The notes: generated from the sequence alone by a model not told the origin. A stretch of 64,000 bases of DNA from Gammaproteobacteria bacterium (GCA_020851975.1 JADZBS010000034.1:26165-90164); one strand, 5' to 3'. Shown: positions 23,604-35,051, counted from the stretch's first letter. Numbers and translations: made by a program.

Positions 23604-26600
23604 TCACTGTCCGCGTGTGCCGGCCGGGGCCGGGCTTTCAGGGGCAGCCTGTGGCTGCGCGCGCAGCGCCGCCTCGACTTCCTTCTCGCAGTCTTCGAAT
23701 GCCGAGACATCGAGCTCGGCGCGCTCCACGCGCACCACGGCCGGCTGGTCCCACGCGCCGGAAACCCGGTAGTAGGACTCGCCGAGCGTGCTCAGGGGTT
23801 TGCGGAACAGCTGCGAGATCAGAAGCATCGTAACACCGCCCACCGGGCCACCCAAGACGGCACCCCCGACGGTGAGCACGTTGGACACCTGCGGGCGAAC
23901 CACGGCGAACTGATCGTAATCGCGGGCCGCGAAGCCGGTGCGCCCGACGATGCCGATGTCGGCGGCAGGACCCGTCAGGCCGAGATTGCAGGTGTAGGCG
24001 CTGCCCGTGCCGACGCGGAACTGTCCGGCGACGGTATCGAAGCCGAAGCCCTTCATGAACACGTCGCTGAAGTCGAGCGTGAGGCGGCGCGGCAAGGCCG
24101 TGACGCTCAGCAGCCCGAGCAGCCGGCCGCTGCCGGGCTCGATGTCGAGCACCTGGCCGTTCCTGATCTCCACACCGATGCGCCCCTGTGCCTGCTCGAG
24201 GAAGGTCGATCTCGGTCCACCGGGCCACTCCAGTGCCGCGGTCACACTGGCCTGCTCGCCGGACATCACCGGACCGAAACCGAGCTGCTCGAGCGTGCGC
24301 CGGAAATCGGTGGACTGCAGCGTTGCCTCGATCCGCGTGGTGGCCTGCGTCAGGTCACCGCCACCACCGACCTGCCAGGCGGCATTGGCCTTGATTCCGA
24401 AACTGGGTGCAGCGGTCACGATACGCCGGGCCACCAGCCCCTCGGCGGTTTTCTCGACATCGATCTCCAGCCGGCCGAAACGCCAGTCGCCCAGCGCCGC
24501 ATCGGCCACCCTGGCCATCACCGCCGGCAGCCTGCGCGGATCCGTCCGTGCCGGCCCGCCACCGGGAGCATCCTCGACCAGCCACAGGCGTTTCATGTCG
24601 AGGACCAGCGGTCGCGTCGCCAGGTCGAAGGGCACGCTGAGGTGGCCCTCCGTGGCCGGTCCGGCAACCTGCACGTCCCAGGCATCGTTGCCCCGCTTCA
24701 CGGCGGCCTCGACGTCGTGGAAGGCCTGGCCGGCAAACTCCACGCGCTTCGCGCGCAGGTTCATCTGCCGCCAGGTCTTGCGGAAGCTGCCTTCGGCTCC
24801 CTCGCCACCTTCTTCACCGAGACTCAGCCACTCGTCGAGCGGCAGGATCCCGACCTCGCCGTCGAGCGTCATGCCACGACGCTCTGGCAGGTGAACCTCG
24901 CCGGGTCCTGCCCGCACCGCGCCGCGCTCGACGGTCCAGCCGCCCCGGCCATCGACCAGGCGCAGATCGAAGGACGCGGGAAGGGCCAGCTTCCCGGCAA
25001 CCTCGATCGCATCGTCGCCGGCCAGGACCAGATCGAGGTCCATCGGCCAGGCAACGGCCGGCGCCTTGGCGAGCGGCGCCGGCAGTGCACTGCCAACACC
25101 GCGCAGGTCCGAGCGTACCGCCACCCGGATCGGCTCCGATGGCCCGGCGCGGCGCGGCGACACCGTGACAGTCGCATCCCAGGTGAGCCGGCCGTCGAGG
25201 TAACGGCGCAGGGGCAGTTTGAACGTCGCCGCCAGCCGGCCGACGGGTGTCGTGCCGCGCAATCGCGCCAGATGCGTGACCTGGCCGTCGGTAGCGGGCT
25301 CCGCCCGGAGGTCCATCTGGACCGGCTCGCCGAGCATCACGGCCCGCACGCCGGTGGCGTCGAAACGCGTGTTGTGCAACCTGACGCGCCCACGCAGGTC
25401 GCGCAGGTCGAGCGGCAGTCCCTTCCAGCCCAGCCGTGCGCCGCGCGGGTCCAGGAGGACCTGCAGGTCGTAGGCAGCGGGTCGGGTCACCGGCAAGGCG
25501 AGCCGGACGGCCGCATCGACCGGCCCGCCCGCCGTCACCCGATCCAGCGACGGCCCGATGCGGGTCGCGACCGGTGTGGCGCGCAGGAAGCCGAGCAACG
25601 CATCGAGCCCGAAGCGCTGGCGCCCGGAGATGGCCAGGATGCCGCGGCGCAGATCAGGGATGCGCACGTCGAAGTCCTGCACCGAGAGACCACCGAGCCG
25701 GCCGGTGTTGCGACGCGAGTACATGCCCACGCCGTCGAACACGACCTTTGCCTCGATGTCCTCGACCCGGGGCCAGCCGTCGGCGAAGTCGAGCGTGCCA
25801 GCCTGCAGGTCCAGGTCGACGCGGAACACGCCCTCGCCGGCATCGTACGGAAACGCACGCACCGGCCCCCGGAACTCGACCTCGGCCGCCGGAACGCGAC
25901 CGGCGACGACCGCACGCTCCAGCCACTCGACCACCGGTGGCGGAAAGCGGCGTAGCGGCAGATAGCGCAGCACCTCGCGGGCTTCGGTCGCGCTCGCCCT
26001 GGCCTTGAGGTCGATGACCGGTGAGGCCTCCCCGCCCGGAACGACCAGTTCGACGCGTGAGCGGATATCGATGACCGGCGACTCGATCTGCACGTCGTCG
26101 CTGAGAAAACGCAGGCCCTCCGCGCCGCGGCGCCACACCAGCAGCCCGGTCACGGCGCCCGCCTCGAGCGGCTCGCGGAACCACTGCGCCAGGACCACTC
26201 GCACGTCACGGCTCGCGAGTTGCAGGCGCCCGCCGTCCGCGTCGGCGGCGAGCGACCCAGACAGGCCCGCGATCGCCGTCTCGCCCGTTGCGGAGGTGAT
26301 GCCGAGGCCGGCAAATTCGGCCGTGACGGAGAAACGGTCCGGGTCTTCCACCGCGCTCGCCAGTTCGGCCGTCACCCCGCGCAGTTCGCCCGACAGCGCC
26401 TGCGGCAACCGGGCTTCGAGCGCCGTGCCCGCCAGCAGCGCGCGGACGAAGGGAAAGAGGTCGTCGAGCCGCAGGAAGGGCGCAGTGGCCTGCCAGCGCT
26501 CCGGCGTCGCTTTGTCACCCGCCATGAAGCGCAGGTTCAGCGCGGCCGACGGCGAGTCACGGCCCTCGCGCCGCAGGCGCAGATCGCCGAGCTCCGCCAC

Positions 26601-27524
26601 CCAGCCGTGCTCCTGCCTCTGCCACTTCGCCCGGGCGGCTGCGCGTTCGTAGGTCGTCGTCGCCTCCCGAGCAGCGACAGTCACATTCTCGAGGCTGAAC
26701 TCGCCCTCGGCACGATGCAGACGGCCGTCGCGTATCTCGAGGTCGATGACCACATCACCGTCGGCACTGCGCACCGGCCCTGGTGTACCGAGCGCGTAGC
26801 GCCACAGGGGCGCCAGGGCGAGACCGCGTCCGTGCAGCCGCAGCACCCAGTCATGCGGCAAGGCGAGTGGCGACGGCAGCGGTCCGGACACCTCGACCTC
26901 GATGTCCAGCCGCCGCCCGAAGGCCTGCGGCAGAAGGACGACGGCTTCACCGGCCAGGCGATCCGGTGCGATCTCCGCATCGAGTCGGTCGAGCGACAGC
27001 GCGACGGGATTCGGATCGCGGGCCGTGTCGAGGAACGTCAGCGCGATGTCAGTGAGGACAAGGTCGATCTCGGGTGTGCGCTGGCGGGATCGCTCGGGCA
27101 GCAATTCCTCCAGCGGCCGGTCCTGCACGAGCAGGCGGCCGTCGGCGGTGCGTTCGACCTTCAGGCGGACTCCGCCGACCGCAACGCGCCCGACGGCCAG
27201 GCGGCCGTCGCGCACCAGCTGCCAGAGACTCAGTCCGGCGGAGAACTCGCGCGCTGCCAGCACGGCGACCGCCTCGCCAGGCCGCCGCAGCGTGACCTGG
27301 TAGAATGACAGCTGTGGCCCGGACAGCGGCCAGCTCGCACTGATGCCCTCGAAGCGGATCTCGTACCCCGTCGCCTCGCTCGCCCAGGCGCGGATGTCGT
27401 CCTGGTAGTCCGGTGCCAGCGGCAGCAGCAGGCGCAGCGTACCGACGGCGAGCGCCATGAGGACGACGAGCCCGGCTGCGGCGTACAGCAGCCAGCGCAG
27501 CAACGGGCGTGAAGCGGCTTGCAT
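23604..27524 (-). CDS. yhdP: YhdP-family AsmA-like envelope protein
   Basis: 1306 residues. One N-terminal inner-membrane helix (LLRWLLYAAAGLVVLMALAVG, about 8-30) is followed by a very long periplasmic repeating-groove beta structure ending in the AsmA-like region (LLSVTALPRRLTLDFSDVFMKG, near 1170). Members bridge the inner and outer membranes and move phospholipid; the role is from the family. ATG 27524 lies 5 nt after the rng stop. The length is slightly above E. coli YhdP. The C-terminus (PQAAPESPAPAGTRG) is a low-complexity tail. Confidence 0.92.
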   Translation of the reverse strand: MQAASRPLLRWLLYAAAGLVVLMALAVGTLRLLLPLAPDYQDDIRAWASEATGYEIRFEGISASWPLSGPQLSFYQVTLRRPGEAVAVLAAREFSAGLSLWQLVRDGRLAVGRVAVGGVRLKVERTADGRLLVQDRPLEELLPERSRQRTPEIDLVLTDIALTFLDTARDPNPVALSLDRLDAEIAPDRLAGEAVVLLPQAFGRRLDIEVEVSGPLPSPLALPHDWVLRLHGRGLALAPLWRYALGTPGPVRSADGDVVIDLEIRDGRLHRAEGEFSLENVTVAAREATTTYERAAARAKWQRQEHGWVAELGDLRLRREGRDSPSAALNLRFMAGDKATPERWQATAPFLRLDDLFPFVRALLAGTALEARLPQALSGELRGVTAELASAVEDPDRFSVTAEFAGLGITSATGETAIAGLSGSLAADADGGRLQLASRDVRVVLAQWFREPLEAGAVTGLLVWRRGAEGLRFLSDDVQIESPVIDIRSRVELVVPGGEASPVIDLKARASATEAREVLRYLPLRRFPPPVVEWLERAVVAGRVPAAEVEFRGPVRAFPYDAGEGVFRVDLDLQAGTLDFADGWPRVEDIEAKVVFDGVGMYSRRNTGRLGGLSVQDFDVRIPDLRRGILAISGRQRFGLDALLGFLRATPVATRIGPSLDRVTAGGPVDAAVRLALPVTRPAAYDLQVLLDPRGARLGWKGLPLDLRDLRGRVRLHNTRFDATGVRAVMLGEPVQMDLRAEPATDGQVTHLARLRGTTPVGRLAATFKLPLRRYLDGRLTWDATVTVSPRRAGPSEPIRVAVRSDLRGVGSALPAPLAKAPAVAWPMDLDLVLAGDDAIEVAGKLALPASFDLRLVDGRGGWTVERGAVRAGPGEVHLPERRGMTLDGEVGILPLDEWLSLGEEGGEGAEGSFRKTWRQMNLRAKRVEFAGQAFHDVEAAVKRGNDAWDVQVAGPATEGHLSVPFDLATRPLVLDMKRLWLVEDAPGGGPARTDPRRLPAVMARVADAALGDWRFGRLEIDVEKTAEGLVARRIVTAAPSFGIKANAAWQVGGGGDLTQATTRIEATLQSTDFRRTLEQLGFGPVMSGEQASVTAALEWPGGPRSTFLEQAQGRIGVEIRNGQVLDIEPGSGRLLGLLSVTALPRRLTLDFSDVFMKGFGFDTVAGQFRVGTGSAYTCNLGLTGPAADIGIVGRTGFAARDYDQFAVVRPQVSNVLTVGGAVLGGPVGGVTMLLISQLFRKPLSTLGESYYRVSGAWDQPAVVRVERAELDVSAFEDCEKEVEAALRAQPQAAPESPAPAGTRGQ

Positions 27525-27529
27525 GGCAG

Positions 27530-28992
<1,463 letters not shown>

Positions 28993-28996
<4 letters not shown>

Positions 28997-29604
28997 GCTG
29001 CCGCCTCGCCGCCGAGCACCCGCACGCCGTGATCGGCCAGCAGCCGGGCGGTCTCGAACAGCGGCAGGCCCATGACACCGGAGTACGAGCCGCTCAGCTT
29101 GCGCACGAAGATGGCGCCGAGCCCCTGGATGGCGTAGCTGCCGGCCTTGTCGGCGGGCTCCCCACTGCGCCAGTACGCTGCAGCTTCCGCCTCGCCGATA
29201 GTCCGGAACACCACCTGGCTCGCCGACACCGCCACGGACTCACCCCTGGCGGAAACCACGGCCACGGCACTGAAGACCTGGTGGGCGCGTCCGGAGAGCA
29301 GTCGGAGCATTCGCAGCGCATCGGCCTCACCCGCAGGCTTGCCGAGCACCTCGTCGCCGACCACCACCGTGGTATCGGCCGCGATCACCGGTGCCGATGC
29401 CGCCGGCGGCAGCTGCCCGTGGGCAACCCTCGCCTTGGCGAGCGCCAGGCGGCGCACGTAGTCGGCTGCCGGTTCGCCCGGGTGGCGGCTTTCGTCGACG
29501 ACGGCAGGGACGAGCACCCAGCGCAGGCCGAGCTGGGCAAGGAGATCGCGCCGCCGCGGCGAAGCCGACGCGAGGTGGACATGCGGATCAAGCGGTGACT
29601 TCAT
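28993..29604 (-). CDS. maf: Maf-type nucleoside triphosphate pyrophosphatase
   Basis: Hydrolyses non-canonical or pyrimidine NTPs (YhdE-type dTTP/UTP pyrophosphatase most likely); 203 residues. SASPRRRDLLAQLG is the substrate loop, VDESRHPGE and ADTTVVVGDEVLGKP carry the catalytic acids, and GSYAIQGLGAIFVRKLSGSY is the C-terminal signature. It is coupled to rng by an ATGA overlap and lies 3 nt from rlmH. Confidence 0.94.
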
Positions 29605-29607
29605 GAC

Positions 29608-30078
29608 TCAGTCGCGGTGGTAGGGATGGCCCTGGAGGATGGTCCAGGCGCGATACAGCTGCTCGGCGAGCAGGACCCGCACGAGAGCGTGAGGGAACGT
29701 CAGCCGCGACAACGACCACAGCCGGTTGGCGCGCTCGCGACAGGCCGGCGCCAGTCCGTCGGGGCCCCCGATGAGGATGGCCACATGGGGATGACGGGCG
29801 AGCCAGCCCTCGACCTCGGCGGCGAGCTCGCGCGAGGACCACTGCTGGCCACGCTCGTCGAGGGCGAGCGTGAGCGCCCCGGGCCGCACGTGGCGCAGGA
29901 GGCGCTCGCCCTCCTCATCCATGGCGGCCGCCGCCGGGACGGCTGAGGTGCGCCGGGTGACGGGCACTTCCTCGACCGCGAGGTTCAGGTGCCTGGGCAG
30001 GCGCTGGCGGTAGGCATCAAAGGCGTCGTAAACCCAGGGCTCCAGCCGCGTGCCGACGGCTGCGACGGTGATCTGCAT
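29608..30078 (-). CDS. rlmH: 23S rRNA (pseudouridine1915-N3)-methyltransferase RlmH
   Basis: SPOUT-fold dimeric methyltransferase of 156 residues. VAILIGGPDGLAPACRERAN is the knot that binds S-adenosylmethionine, and the C-terminal LLAEQLYRAWTILQGHPYHRD is nearly invariant in the family. It usually follows rsfS directly; here about 390 nt of repeat-rich DNA separate them. Confidence 0.97.
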   Translation of the reverse strand: MQITVAAVGTRLEPWVYDAFDAYRQRLPRHLNLAVEEVPVTRRTSAVPAAAAMDEEGERLLRHVRPGALTLALDERGQQWSSRELAAEVEGWLARHPHVAILIGGPDGLAPACRERANRLWSLSRLTFPHALVRVLLAEQLYRAWTILQGHPYHRD

Positions 30079-30201
30079 GGAAGGGACCCGAAAGCTTCAT
30101 ATGCCGCCAGCATACCCGCGCTGGCTGGCCTCGGCATCCTGCGCAGCGATGGGGCAAACGGCGTGTCCGCTGACGTGCCGCGGCGCCGGGCGATTGACGG
30201 G

Positions 30202-30469
30202 CGGCGGGCGTGTCGAGCCAGCGAAGAGATCGCGACCGGCGCGTGACGACCTTCGATCAGGCTGTCGCCGGTGGCTCCCCGGCGGGCGTGTCGAGCCAGC
30301 GAGGCAGGATGCCGAGCGCCTGCGAGACCCGAGCGACCGCAGGGCAGGATGCCCGCAGGGAGCGTCCCGCCGGGGAGTCACCGGCGACAGCCGGGCGGTG
30401 AGGTCAAACGAAAGGGTCGCGAAGAGGTCGCTCCTGCCTGGCGCTCCTGCCTGGCGCTCCCGCCTGGGG
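30202..30469. repeat. REP-like repeat cluster between rsfS and rlmH
   Basis: The 394-nt gap 30079-30472 holds no plausible gene. A 23-bp unit containing GGCGGGCGTGTCGAGCCAGC occurs twice (30202-30224, 30280-30302). Inverted 26-nt arms with one mismatch (30261-30286 and 30366-30391) enclose two copies of GGCAGGATGCC (30303, 30343). Near rsfS, three tandem 13-bp units (CTCCTGCCTGGCG, 30431-30469) follow. The pattern resembles interspersed extragenic palindromes rather than a CRISPR array. Confidence 0.75.
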
Positions 30470-30472
30470 CTG

Positions 30473-30820
30473 CTAGGTGGCGGTCTCGGCCGCGGGCGCC
30501 TGCAGCTCCCAGAGGTTCTCGAGCTTGTAGAGGTCGCGCACGCGGGCCAGCATCACGTGCACCACCACGTCCTGCAGGTCCACCAGCACCCACTCGCCCG
30601 CTTCTGCCCCCTCCGTGCCCCGCGGCTTGCAGCCCGCCGCCGTCGAACGCTCGATCACGCGATCGGCCATCGAGCGCACGTGCCGGTCCGACGTACCGCT
30701 GGCGATCACCATGTAGTCCGTGACCGTCGTCAGCTTGCGCACATCGATCACCCGCACATCGCGCGCCTTCGTTTCGTCGAGGACCGCCGCCGCCAGAACC
30801 GCCAGTTTCTTGCTATGCAC
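30473..30820 (-). CDS. rsfS: Ribosomal silencing factor RsfS
   Basis: 115 residues; binds ribosomal protein L14 and blocks subunit joining when cells starve. TDYMVIASGTSDRHVRSMADRV and GEWVLVDLQDVVVHVM are diagnostic. It overlaps the end of nadD by 8 nt, the conserved nadD-rsfS pair. The partner L14 gene (rplN) happens to be at the right edge of the window. Confidence 0.96.
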   Translation of the reverse strand: MHSKKLAVLAAAVLDETKARDVRVIDVRKLTTVTDYMVIASGTSDRHVRSMADRVIERSTAAGCKPRGTEGAEAGEWVLVDLQDVVVHVMLARVRDLYKLENLWELQAPAAETAT

Positions 30821-31496
30821 GCACCTGAACCTCCGCCTTCTGTCGGTAACAACCTTCCTTCAAGAGCTGGTCGCGGACCGCATCCGGGACCAGGTAGCGC
30901 GGGTCGCCGCCCTCCGCGAGCAGTGCGCGGATCGCCGTGGACGAGATGTCGAGTGGCGTCACCGCCTGCAATCGCACCACGCCTGACGGAGTGCGCCTGA
31001 GATCCTCCACATCCTCGCTGCGGCACGTGGCCAGCATCTGTGCCAGCGCCTCGCCGGGTGCCAGAAAGGCCCCCGGCCGGTGCATGACCACCAGATGAGC
31101 GAGACCGGTGAGATCACGCCAGCGATGCCAGCCCGGCAGGCCGAGAAAGGCGTCCATGCCGATCAGCAGGCAGATCGGCCGCGTGCCGACCTCCTCCCGC
31201 AGCGATGCCAGCGTGTCCACGGTGTAGGAGGGTCCGGTGCGACGCAGCTCACGCTCGTCGACCTGGAACCGGGGCTCCCCGGCACACGCCGCGCACAGGA
31301 GACGAACCCGCGTTTCGGCGCCAGCCACCGGCGGGTGGCGGTGGGGCGGGCGCGCGGCCGGCACGAGACGCACGCTCTCGAGCCCGCAGGCGACCAGCAC
31401 CTCGAAGGCACAACGCAAGTGGCCGTGATGCACCGGATCGAACGTGCCGCCGAGGACGCCAACCGGTGCCGGCAGCCTCTGGCCTGTCGCCGTCAC
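30813..31496 (-). CDS. nadD: Nicotinate-nucleotide adenylyltransferase
   Basis: Makes deamido-NAD from nicotinate mononucleotide and ATP; 227 residues. Nucleotidyltransferase motif GGTFDPVHHGHLR at the N-terminus and ISSTAIRALLAEGG at the C-terminus, with LIGMDAFLGLPGWHRW between. It overlaps holA by 4 nt (ATGA) and rsfS by 8 nt, so the three are tightly coupled. Confidence 0.96.
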   Translation of the reverse strand: MTATGQRLPAPVGVLGGTFDPVHHGHLRCAFEVLVACGLESVRLVPAARPPHRHPPVAGAETRVRLLCAACAGEPRFQVDERELRRTGPSYTVDTLASLREEVGTRPICLLIGMDAFLGLPGWHRWRDLTGLAHLVVMHRPGAFLAPGEALAQMLATCRSEDVEDLRRTPSGVVRLQAVTPLDISSTAIRALLAEGGDPRYLVPDAVRDQLLKEGCYRQKAEVQVRA

Positions 31497-32524
31497 GCGA
31501 TCTCCGCCAGTCGTGGTCGCGCCCCGGCGATCGCCAGCACGAGTTCCGTCAGGGCCTTCCAGGGCTCACCGCCGGGGCGGGCACCCTTGACCACCTGCTC
31601 GGCACGGGCGGCACTACGCACCAGCCAGGCAGCCTCGCGCGAGGTCCGGCCCTGGGCAGCCCGGCGCATGGCGTCCTGGCGCGTGCGCCAGACTCGCGCG
31701 CCCTCGAGGGCCCTGTCGATGCCCGCACCCTGCTCCACGCGTGCCACCACGTCGGCGAGCGTCAGTACCTCGCGCACCAGGCTCCAGAGCACGAGGACCT
31801 CGGGTTCGCCTTCACGCTGCAGGCCGCCGAGCACGCGCAGCGCTCGCGGCAGGTCGCCGGTGAGTGCGGCATCGGTCAACTGGAAGACGTCGAAGCGAGC
31901 GCCGTCGGCAACCAGCTGGCGCATGGTCTCGGCCGTCACGGTCCCGGCCGGCGCGAGCAGGGCGAGCTTGTCGATCTCCTGCCGTGCCGCAAGCAGGTTG
32001 CCCTCCACCCGGGCCGCCAGCACGTCGAGCGCACCCTCGTCCACCGTAAGTCCCGCCTGGCGGCATCGCCCGGCCAGCCAGGCTGGCAGGTCCTCGCGCC
32101 GCGGCGCGCGCGGCTCCACCCACACCGCGGCCTCGGCGAGTGCGCTCGCCCACTTCGAGCGTGCCGTGGTGCCATCGAGTGCCGGCAGCAGGACCACGAT
32201 CACGTTGCCCGTGTCCGGCTGCGCAGCGAGTTCCGTCAGGAAACGGGCGCCTGCGTCACCGGGCTTGCCCGTCGGCAGGCGCAGTTCCACCAGACGCCGG
32301 CTGGCAAAGAGCGACAGGTGCTGCAATCCGCCGGCAAAGGCGTCCCAGTCGAAGCCGCGTTCGGCGACGTGCGACTCGCGCTCGCAACCGCCGCCCTGAA
32401 GGGCGCTGGAGCGAATCACCGCCAGCGCCTCGTCGACCAGGAGGGGCTCATCGCCGGCCAGCACGTAGAGTGGCGCCAGGCCTCGAGCCACCTGCGCCGC
32501 CAGCTTGTGCGCGGGAAGTTTCAT
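31493..32524 (-). CDS. holA: DNA polymerase III delta subunit
   Basis: Clamp-loader subunit that opens the beta ring; 343 residues. LYVLAGDEPLLVDEALAVIR is the N-terminal AAA+-like start, which in delta lacks a working Walker motif, and the helical collar fills the C-terminal third. In many gammaproteobacteria holA is preceded by leuS-lptE; here those genes are 3 kb away and a Trm112 gene lies 46 nt upstream. Confidence 0.94.
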   Translation of the reverse strand: MKLPAHKLAAQVARGLAPLYVLAGDEPLLVDEALAVIRSSALQGGGCERESHVAERGFDWDAFAGGLQHLSLFASRRLVELRLPTGKPGDAGARFLTELAAQPDTGNVIVVLLPALDGTTARSKWASALAEAAVWVEPRAPRREDLPAWLAGRCRQAGLTVDEGALDVLAARVEGNLLAARQEIDKLALLAPAGTVTAETMRQLVADGARFDVFQLTDAALTGDLPRALRVLGGLQREGEPEVLVLWSLVREVLTLADVVARVEQGAGIDRALEGARVWRTRQDAMRRAAQGRTSREAAWLVRSAARAEQVVKGARPGGEPWKALTELVLAIAGARPRLAEIA

Positions 32525-32570
32525 GCAGGGGGTGCTGCCTGCGAACCGGAACGGCGCGGCGATTGCCGCC

Positions 32571-32828
32571 TCATCCGGACAGCCGCCTCAGGTCGATGCA
32601 TTCGTCCTCGAGCAGGACCGGGATGCCGTCGCGAACCGGGTAGGCCAGTTTGCCGTCACGGGTCACGAGTGCTTCGTCGAGGGCTTCGGCCACCGGCTGA
32701 TTGCCGTGGTTGCGCACCTGCCCGGCAGCGATGGCGTCATTGAGCGAGGACAACCGCCCGGCATCGAGCAGTTCGAGCGGCAGGCGCGTGGCCGGGCAAC
32801 AGATGATGTCGAGGAGTCTCTTGTCCAT
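32571..32828 (-). CDS. Trm112 family small protein
   Basis: 85 residues starting MDKRLLDIICCPATRLPLELL, with LAYPVRDGIPVLLEDECI at the C-terminus: the YcaR/Trm112 fold. The usual zinc CxxC after the first Cys-Pro is missing (CPATR). Bacterial members often lack it and have no firm function; Trm112 elsewhere activates methyltransferases. ATG 32828 begins at the conserved MDKRLL; an in-frame ATG 36 nt upstream gives an unrelated extension. Confidence 0.88.
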   Translation of the reverse strand: MDKRLLDIICCPATRLPLELLDAGRLSSLNDAIAAGQVRNHGNQPVAEALDEALVTRDGKLAYPVRDGIPVLLEDECIDLRRLSG

Positions 32829-32899
32829 CTCCGCGTGACGGCTCAAGCGGCATCCCGTCCGCACCGGGCGTCACGGCAGGGACTATAGCACACCCGTTT

Positions 32900-33196
32900 C
32901 TACGCGCCGGCGTCCGGCCGCCGCGTGCGCCACCAGGTGAAGTGCTCGGGCACCGGGTCGGCACCACCCGCGCACAGCGGATGACAGCGACCGATCCGGC
33001 ACAGGCCGAGCCAGGTGCCGCGCACCAGGCCGAAGCGGGCGATCGCCTCGTGGGTATAGGCCGAGCAGGTTGGCAGGAAGCGGCAGCGGCTGCCGAGGAA
33101 CGGCGAGATCGCGCGTTGATAGCCCGTGACGAGCGCCATGCCGGCACGCGCCGCCAAGGACGGGCGCCGCGATGGACCTGGTGCTGCCCCTGCCAT
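32900..33196 (-). CDS. yidD: Membrane protein insertion efficiency factor YidD
   Basis: 98 residues, aiding YidC-dependent insertion at the inner membrane. [31 protein letters not shown] and [17 protein letters not shown] carry the conserved cysteines. The gene is normally next to rnpA and yidC near the origin; here it starts 1 nt after the sufE stop, in a cysS-sufE-yidD unit. Confidence 0.93.
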   Translation of the reverse strand: MAGAAPGPSRRPSLAARAGMALVTGYQRAISPFLGSRCRFLPTCSAYTHEAIARFGLVRGTWLGLCRIGRCHPLCAGGADPVPEHFTWWRTRRPDAGA

Positions 33197-33197
33197 C

Positions 33198-33620
33198 TCA
33201 GGCGGTGTCGGGAGCCGCCGCAGCCGCCCGGTGAATCGCCTGCAGCATGGCGCGCAGGCCGTTGCTGCGGGTCGGTGAGAGGTGCTCGTCGAGGCCGATC
33301 GCCTTGATGAACGCCGGGGCGGCCGGCGTGATCTCGCTCACCCGCCGGCCGTTGTACACGCGCATCAGCAGCGCGATCAGTCCGGAGACGATCGCCGAAT
33401 CGCTGATCGCCTGGAACTCGAGCCGATCGCCACGCCGGGTCGTCTTCAGCCACACCTGCGACTGGCAGCCGTGCAGGCGATACGGCTCGGTGCGGTACTC
33501 CTCCGGCAGCGGTGGCAACTGGCGGCCGAGGTCGATCAGGTACTGGTAGCGGTCCATCCAGTTGTCGAAGAACCGGAACTCCTCGATCAGCTCGCGCTCG
33601 GCCTGCTCGACTTCGGTCAT
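33198..33620 (-). CDS. sufE: Cysteine desulfuration protein SufE
   Basis: 140 residues. Accepts sulfur from SufS on the conserved Cys of [11 protein letters not shown] (near residue 50) for iron-sulfur cluster building. [24 protein letters not shown] is the typical N-terminus. No other suf genes are present nearby; it is translated between cysS (16-nt gap) and yidD. ATG 33620 starts MTEVEQAE; the frame upstream is the tail of cysS in another frame. Confidence 0.94.
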   Translation of the reverse strand: MTEVEQAERELIEEFRFFDNWMDRYQYLIDLGRQLPPLPEEYRTEPYRLHGCQSQVWLKTTRRGDRLEFQAISDSAIVSGLIALLMRVYNGRRVSEITPAAPAFIKAIGLDEHLSPTRSNGLRAMLQAIHRAAAAAPDTA

Positions 33621-33636
33621 GACGCCGCGCTCCGCG

Positions 33637-35016
33637 CTAGCCGACGCGCCGCCAGCGCGTACCCTCGGGACCATCCTCGATGGCGATGCCCGCGGCAGTG
33701 AGCTGCGCCCGGATGCGGTCGGCAGTCGCGAAATCGCGGCGCGTGCGTGCCGCGCGCCGCTCGGCCAGCAGCCGCTCGACGTCCTCGGCGGCGAGCGCAG
33801 CCGGCGTCTCGGCCTTGAACCAGGACTCGGGATCGGTGGTGAGCACGCCGAGCAGTTCGGCGCTCGCGCGCAACCGGGCCGCGAGGCGGGTGCGCTCGCC
33901 CGGGTCGGTGGCGCGGTTGGCATCGCGGGCCAGATCGAACAGCACTGCCAGTGCCTTCGGGGTGTTCAGGTCATCATCGAGTGCCGCGACGAAGTCCGGA
34001 TCCGGGTCGGTCGCCTGCCAGGATTCCTGCCAGCCGGCGATGTCACGCAAGGTGCCGTAGAGGCGGTCGAGCTTGCGTCGGGCTTCGGTCAGCACGTCCT
34101 CGGTCCAGTCGAGCGGCTGGCGGTAGTGCGCCGAGAGCAGGGCCAGGCGCACCGCCTCGCCCGGAGCCTGCGCAAGCAGGTCACGCACCAGGACGATATT
34201 GCCGATCGACTTGGACATCTTGGCGTGGTCGACGTTGACGAAACCGTTGTGCAGCCAGTAGCGGCAGAACGGCACGCCCCCGTGCGCGCAGGTACTCTGG
34301 GCGATCTCGTTCTCGTGGTGCGGGAAGATCAGGTCGTTGCCACCGCCGTGGATGTCGAGCGTCTCGCCGAGATGTCGGGCCGACATCGCCGAGCACTCGA
34401 TGTGCCAGCCAGGACGGCCGCGACCCCAGGGGCTGTCCCAGCCGGGGAGATCCGGCGGCGAGGGCTTCCACAGGACGAAATCGCCGGCATCTTCCTTGTA
34501 CGGCGCCACCTCGACCCGTGCTCCGGCGAGCAACTCGCGCTGGTCGCGGCGCGACAGGCTGCCGTAGGCCGGGAATGAACGCACGCGGAACAACACGTGC
34601 CCCTCGGCCACGTAGGCATGACCGGCCTGCAGGAGTCTCCCGATCATCGCGATCATGTCGGCGATGTGCGCCGTGGCACAGGGCTCCACGTCGGGCGGGC
34701 GCACCCCGAGCGCTGCCATGTCGTCACGGTACACGGCAGCAAAACGCGCTGAAATCTCGCTGATCGGCACCCCGGCGTCACGGGCGGCCTTGTTGATCTT
34801 GTCGTCGACGTCCGTGACGTTGCGGGCGTAGACCAGGCGGTAACGGCGGCGCAGCAGGCGCGCCAGCACGTCGAAGACCACCGCCGGCCGCGCGTTGCCG
34901 ATGTGCGGGTGGCTGTACACCGTCGGCCCGCAGACATACATCGTCACGCGCGCCGGGTCGGCGGGCACGAACTCTTCCTTGCGGCGGGTCAGCGTGTTGT
35001 AGAGCTGCAGGGCCAT
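33637..35016 (-). CDS. cysS: Cysteinyl-tRNA synthetase
   Basis: Class I synthetase, 459 residues, like E. coli. Zinc Cys in [19 protein letters not shown] (which also carries the HIGH-type motif), [34 protein letters not shown] and KMSKSIGN are all intact. It is divergent from hisI with 86 nt between, where two -10 elements overlap. Confidence 0.97.
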   Translation of the reverse strand: MALQLYNTLTRRKEEFVPADPARVTMYVCGPTVYSHPHIGNARPAVVFDVLARLLRRRYRLVYARNVTDVDDKINKAARDAGVPISEISARFAAVYRDDMAALGVRPPDVEPCATAHIADMIAMIGRLLQAGHAYVAEGHVLFRVRSFPAYGSLSRRDQRELLAGARVEVAPYKEDAGDFVLWKPSPPDLPGWDSPWGRGRPGWHIECSAMSARHLGETLDIHGGGNDLIFPHHENEIAQSTCAHGGVPFCRYWLHNGFVNVDHAKMSKSIGNIVLVRDLLAQAPGEAVRLALLSAHYRQPLDWTEDVLTEARRKLDRLYGTLRDIAGWQESWQATDPDPDFVAALDDDLNTPKALAVLFDLARDANRATDPGERTRLAARLRASAELLGVLTTDPESWFKAETPAALAAEDVERLLAERRAARTRRDFATADRIRAQLTAAGIAIEDGPEGTRWRRVG

Positions 35017-35044
35017 GGGCGGGAGGCGGCGGAAGCCAGCCGCG

Positions 35045-35051
35045 TATAATA
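35045..35051. promoter_or_regulatory. Overlapping divergent -10 elements for hisI and cysS
   Basis: The heptamer TATAATA contains a perfect TATAAT on the plus strand (35045-35050) and TATTAT on the minus strand (35051-35046). The flanks show no good -35 element for either direction. The start points would be near 35057 (hisI) and 35039 (cysS), leaving leaders of roughly 45 and 23 nt. Confidence 0.6.

Noticed and set aside
23331-25955. Plus-strand open frame of 874 codons opposite yhdP
   Set aside because: Antisense shadow of the yhdP and nitrilase coding regions; composition without recognisable folds.
30202-30469. CRISPR-like array
   Set aside because: Repeats are few, differ in spacing and are partly inverted; no cas gene is present.
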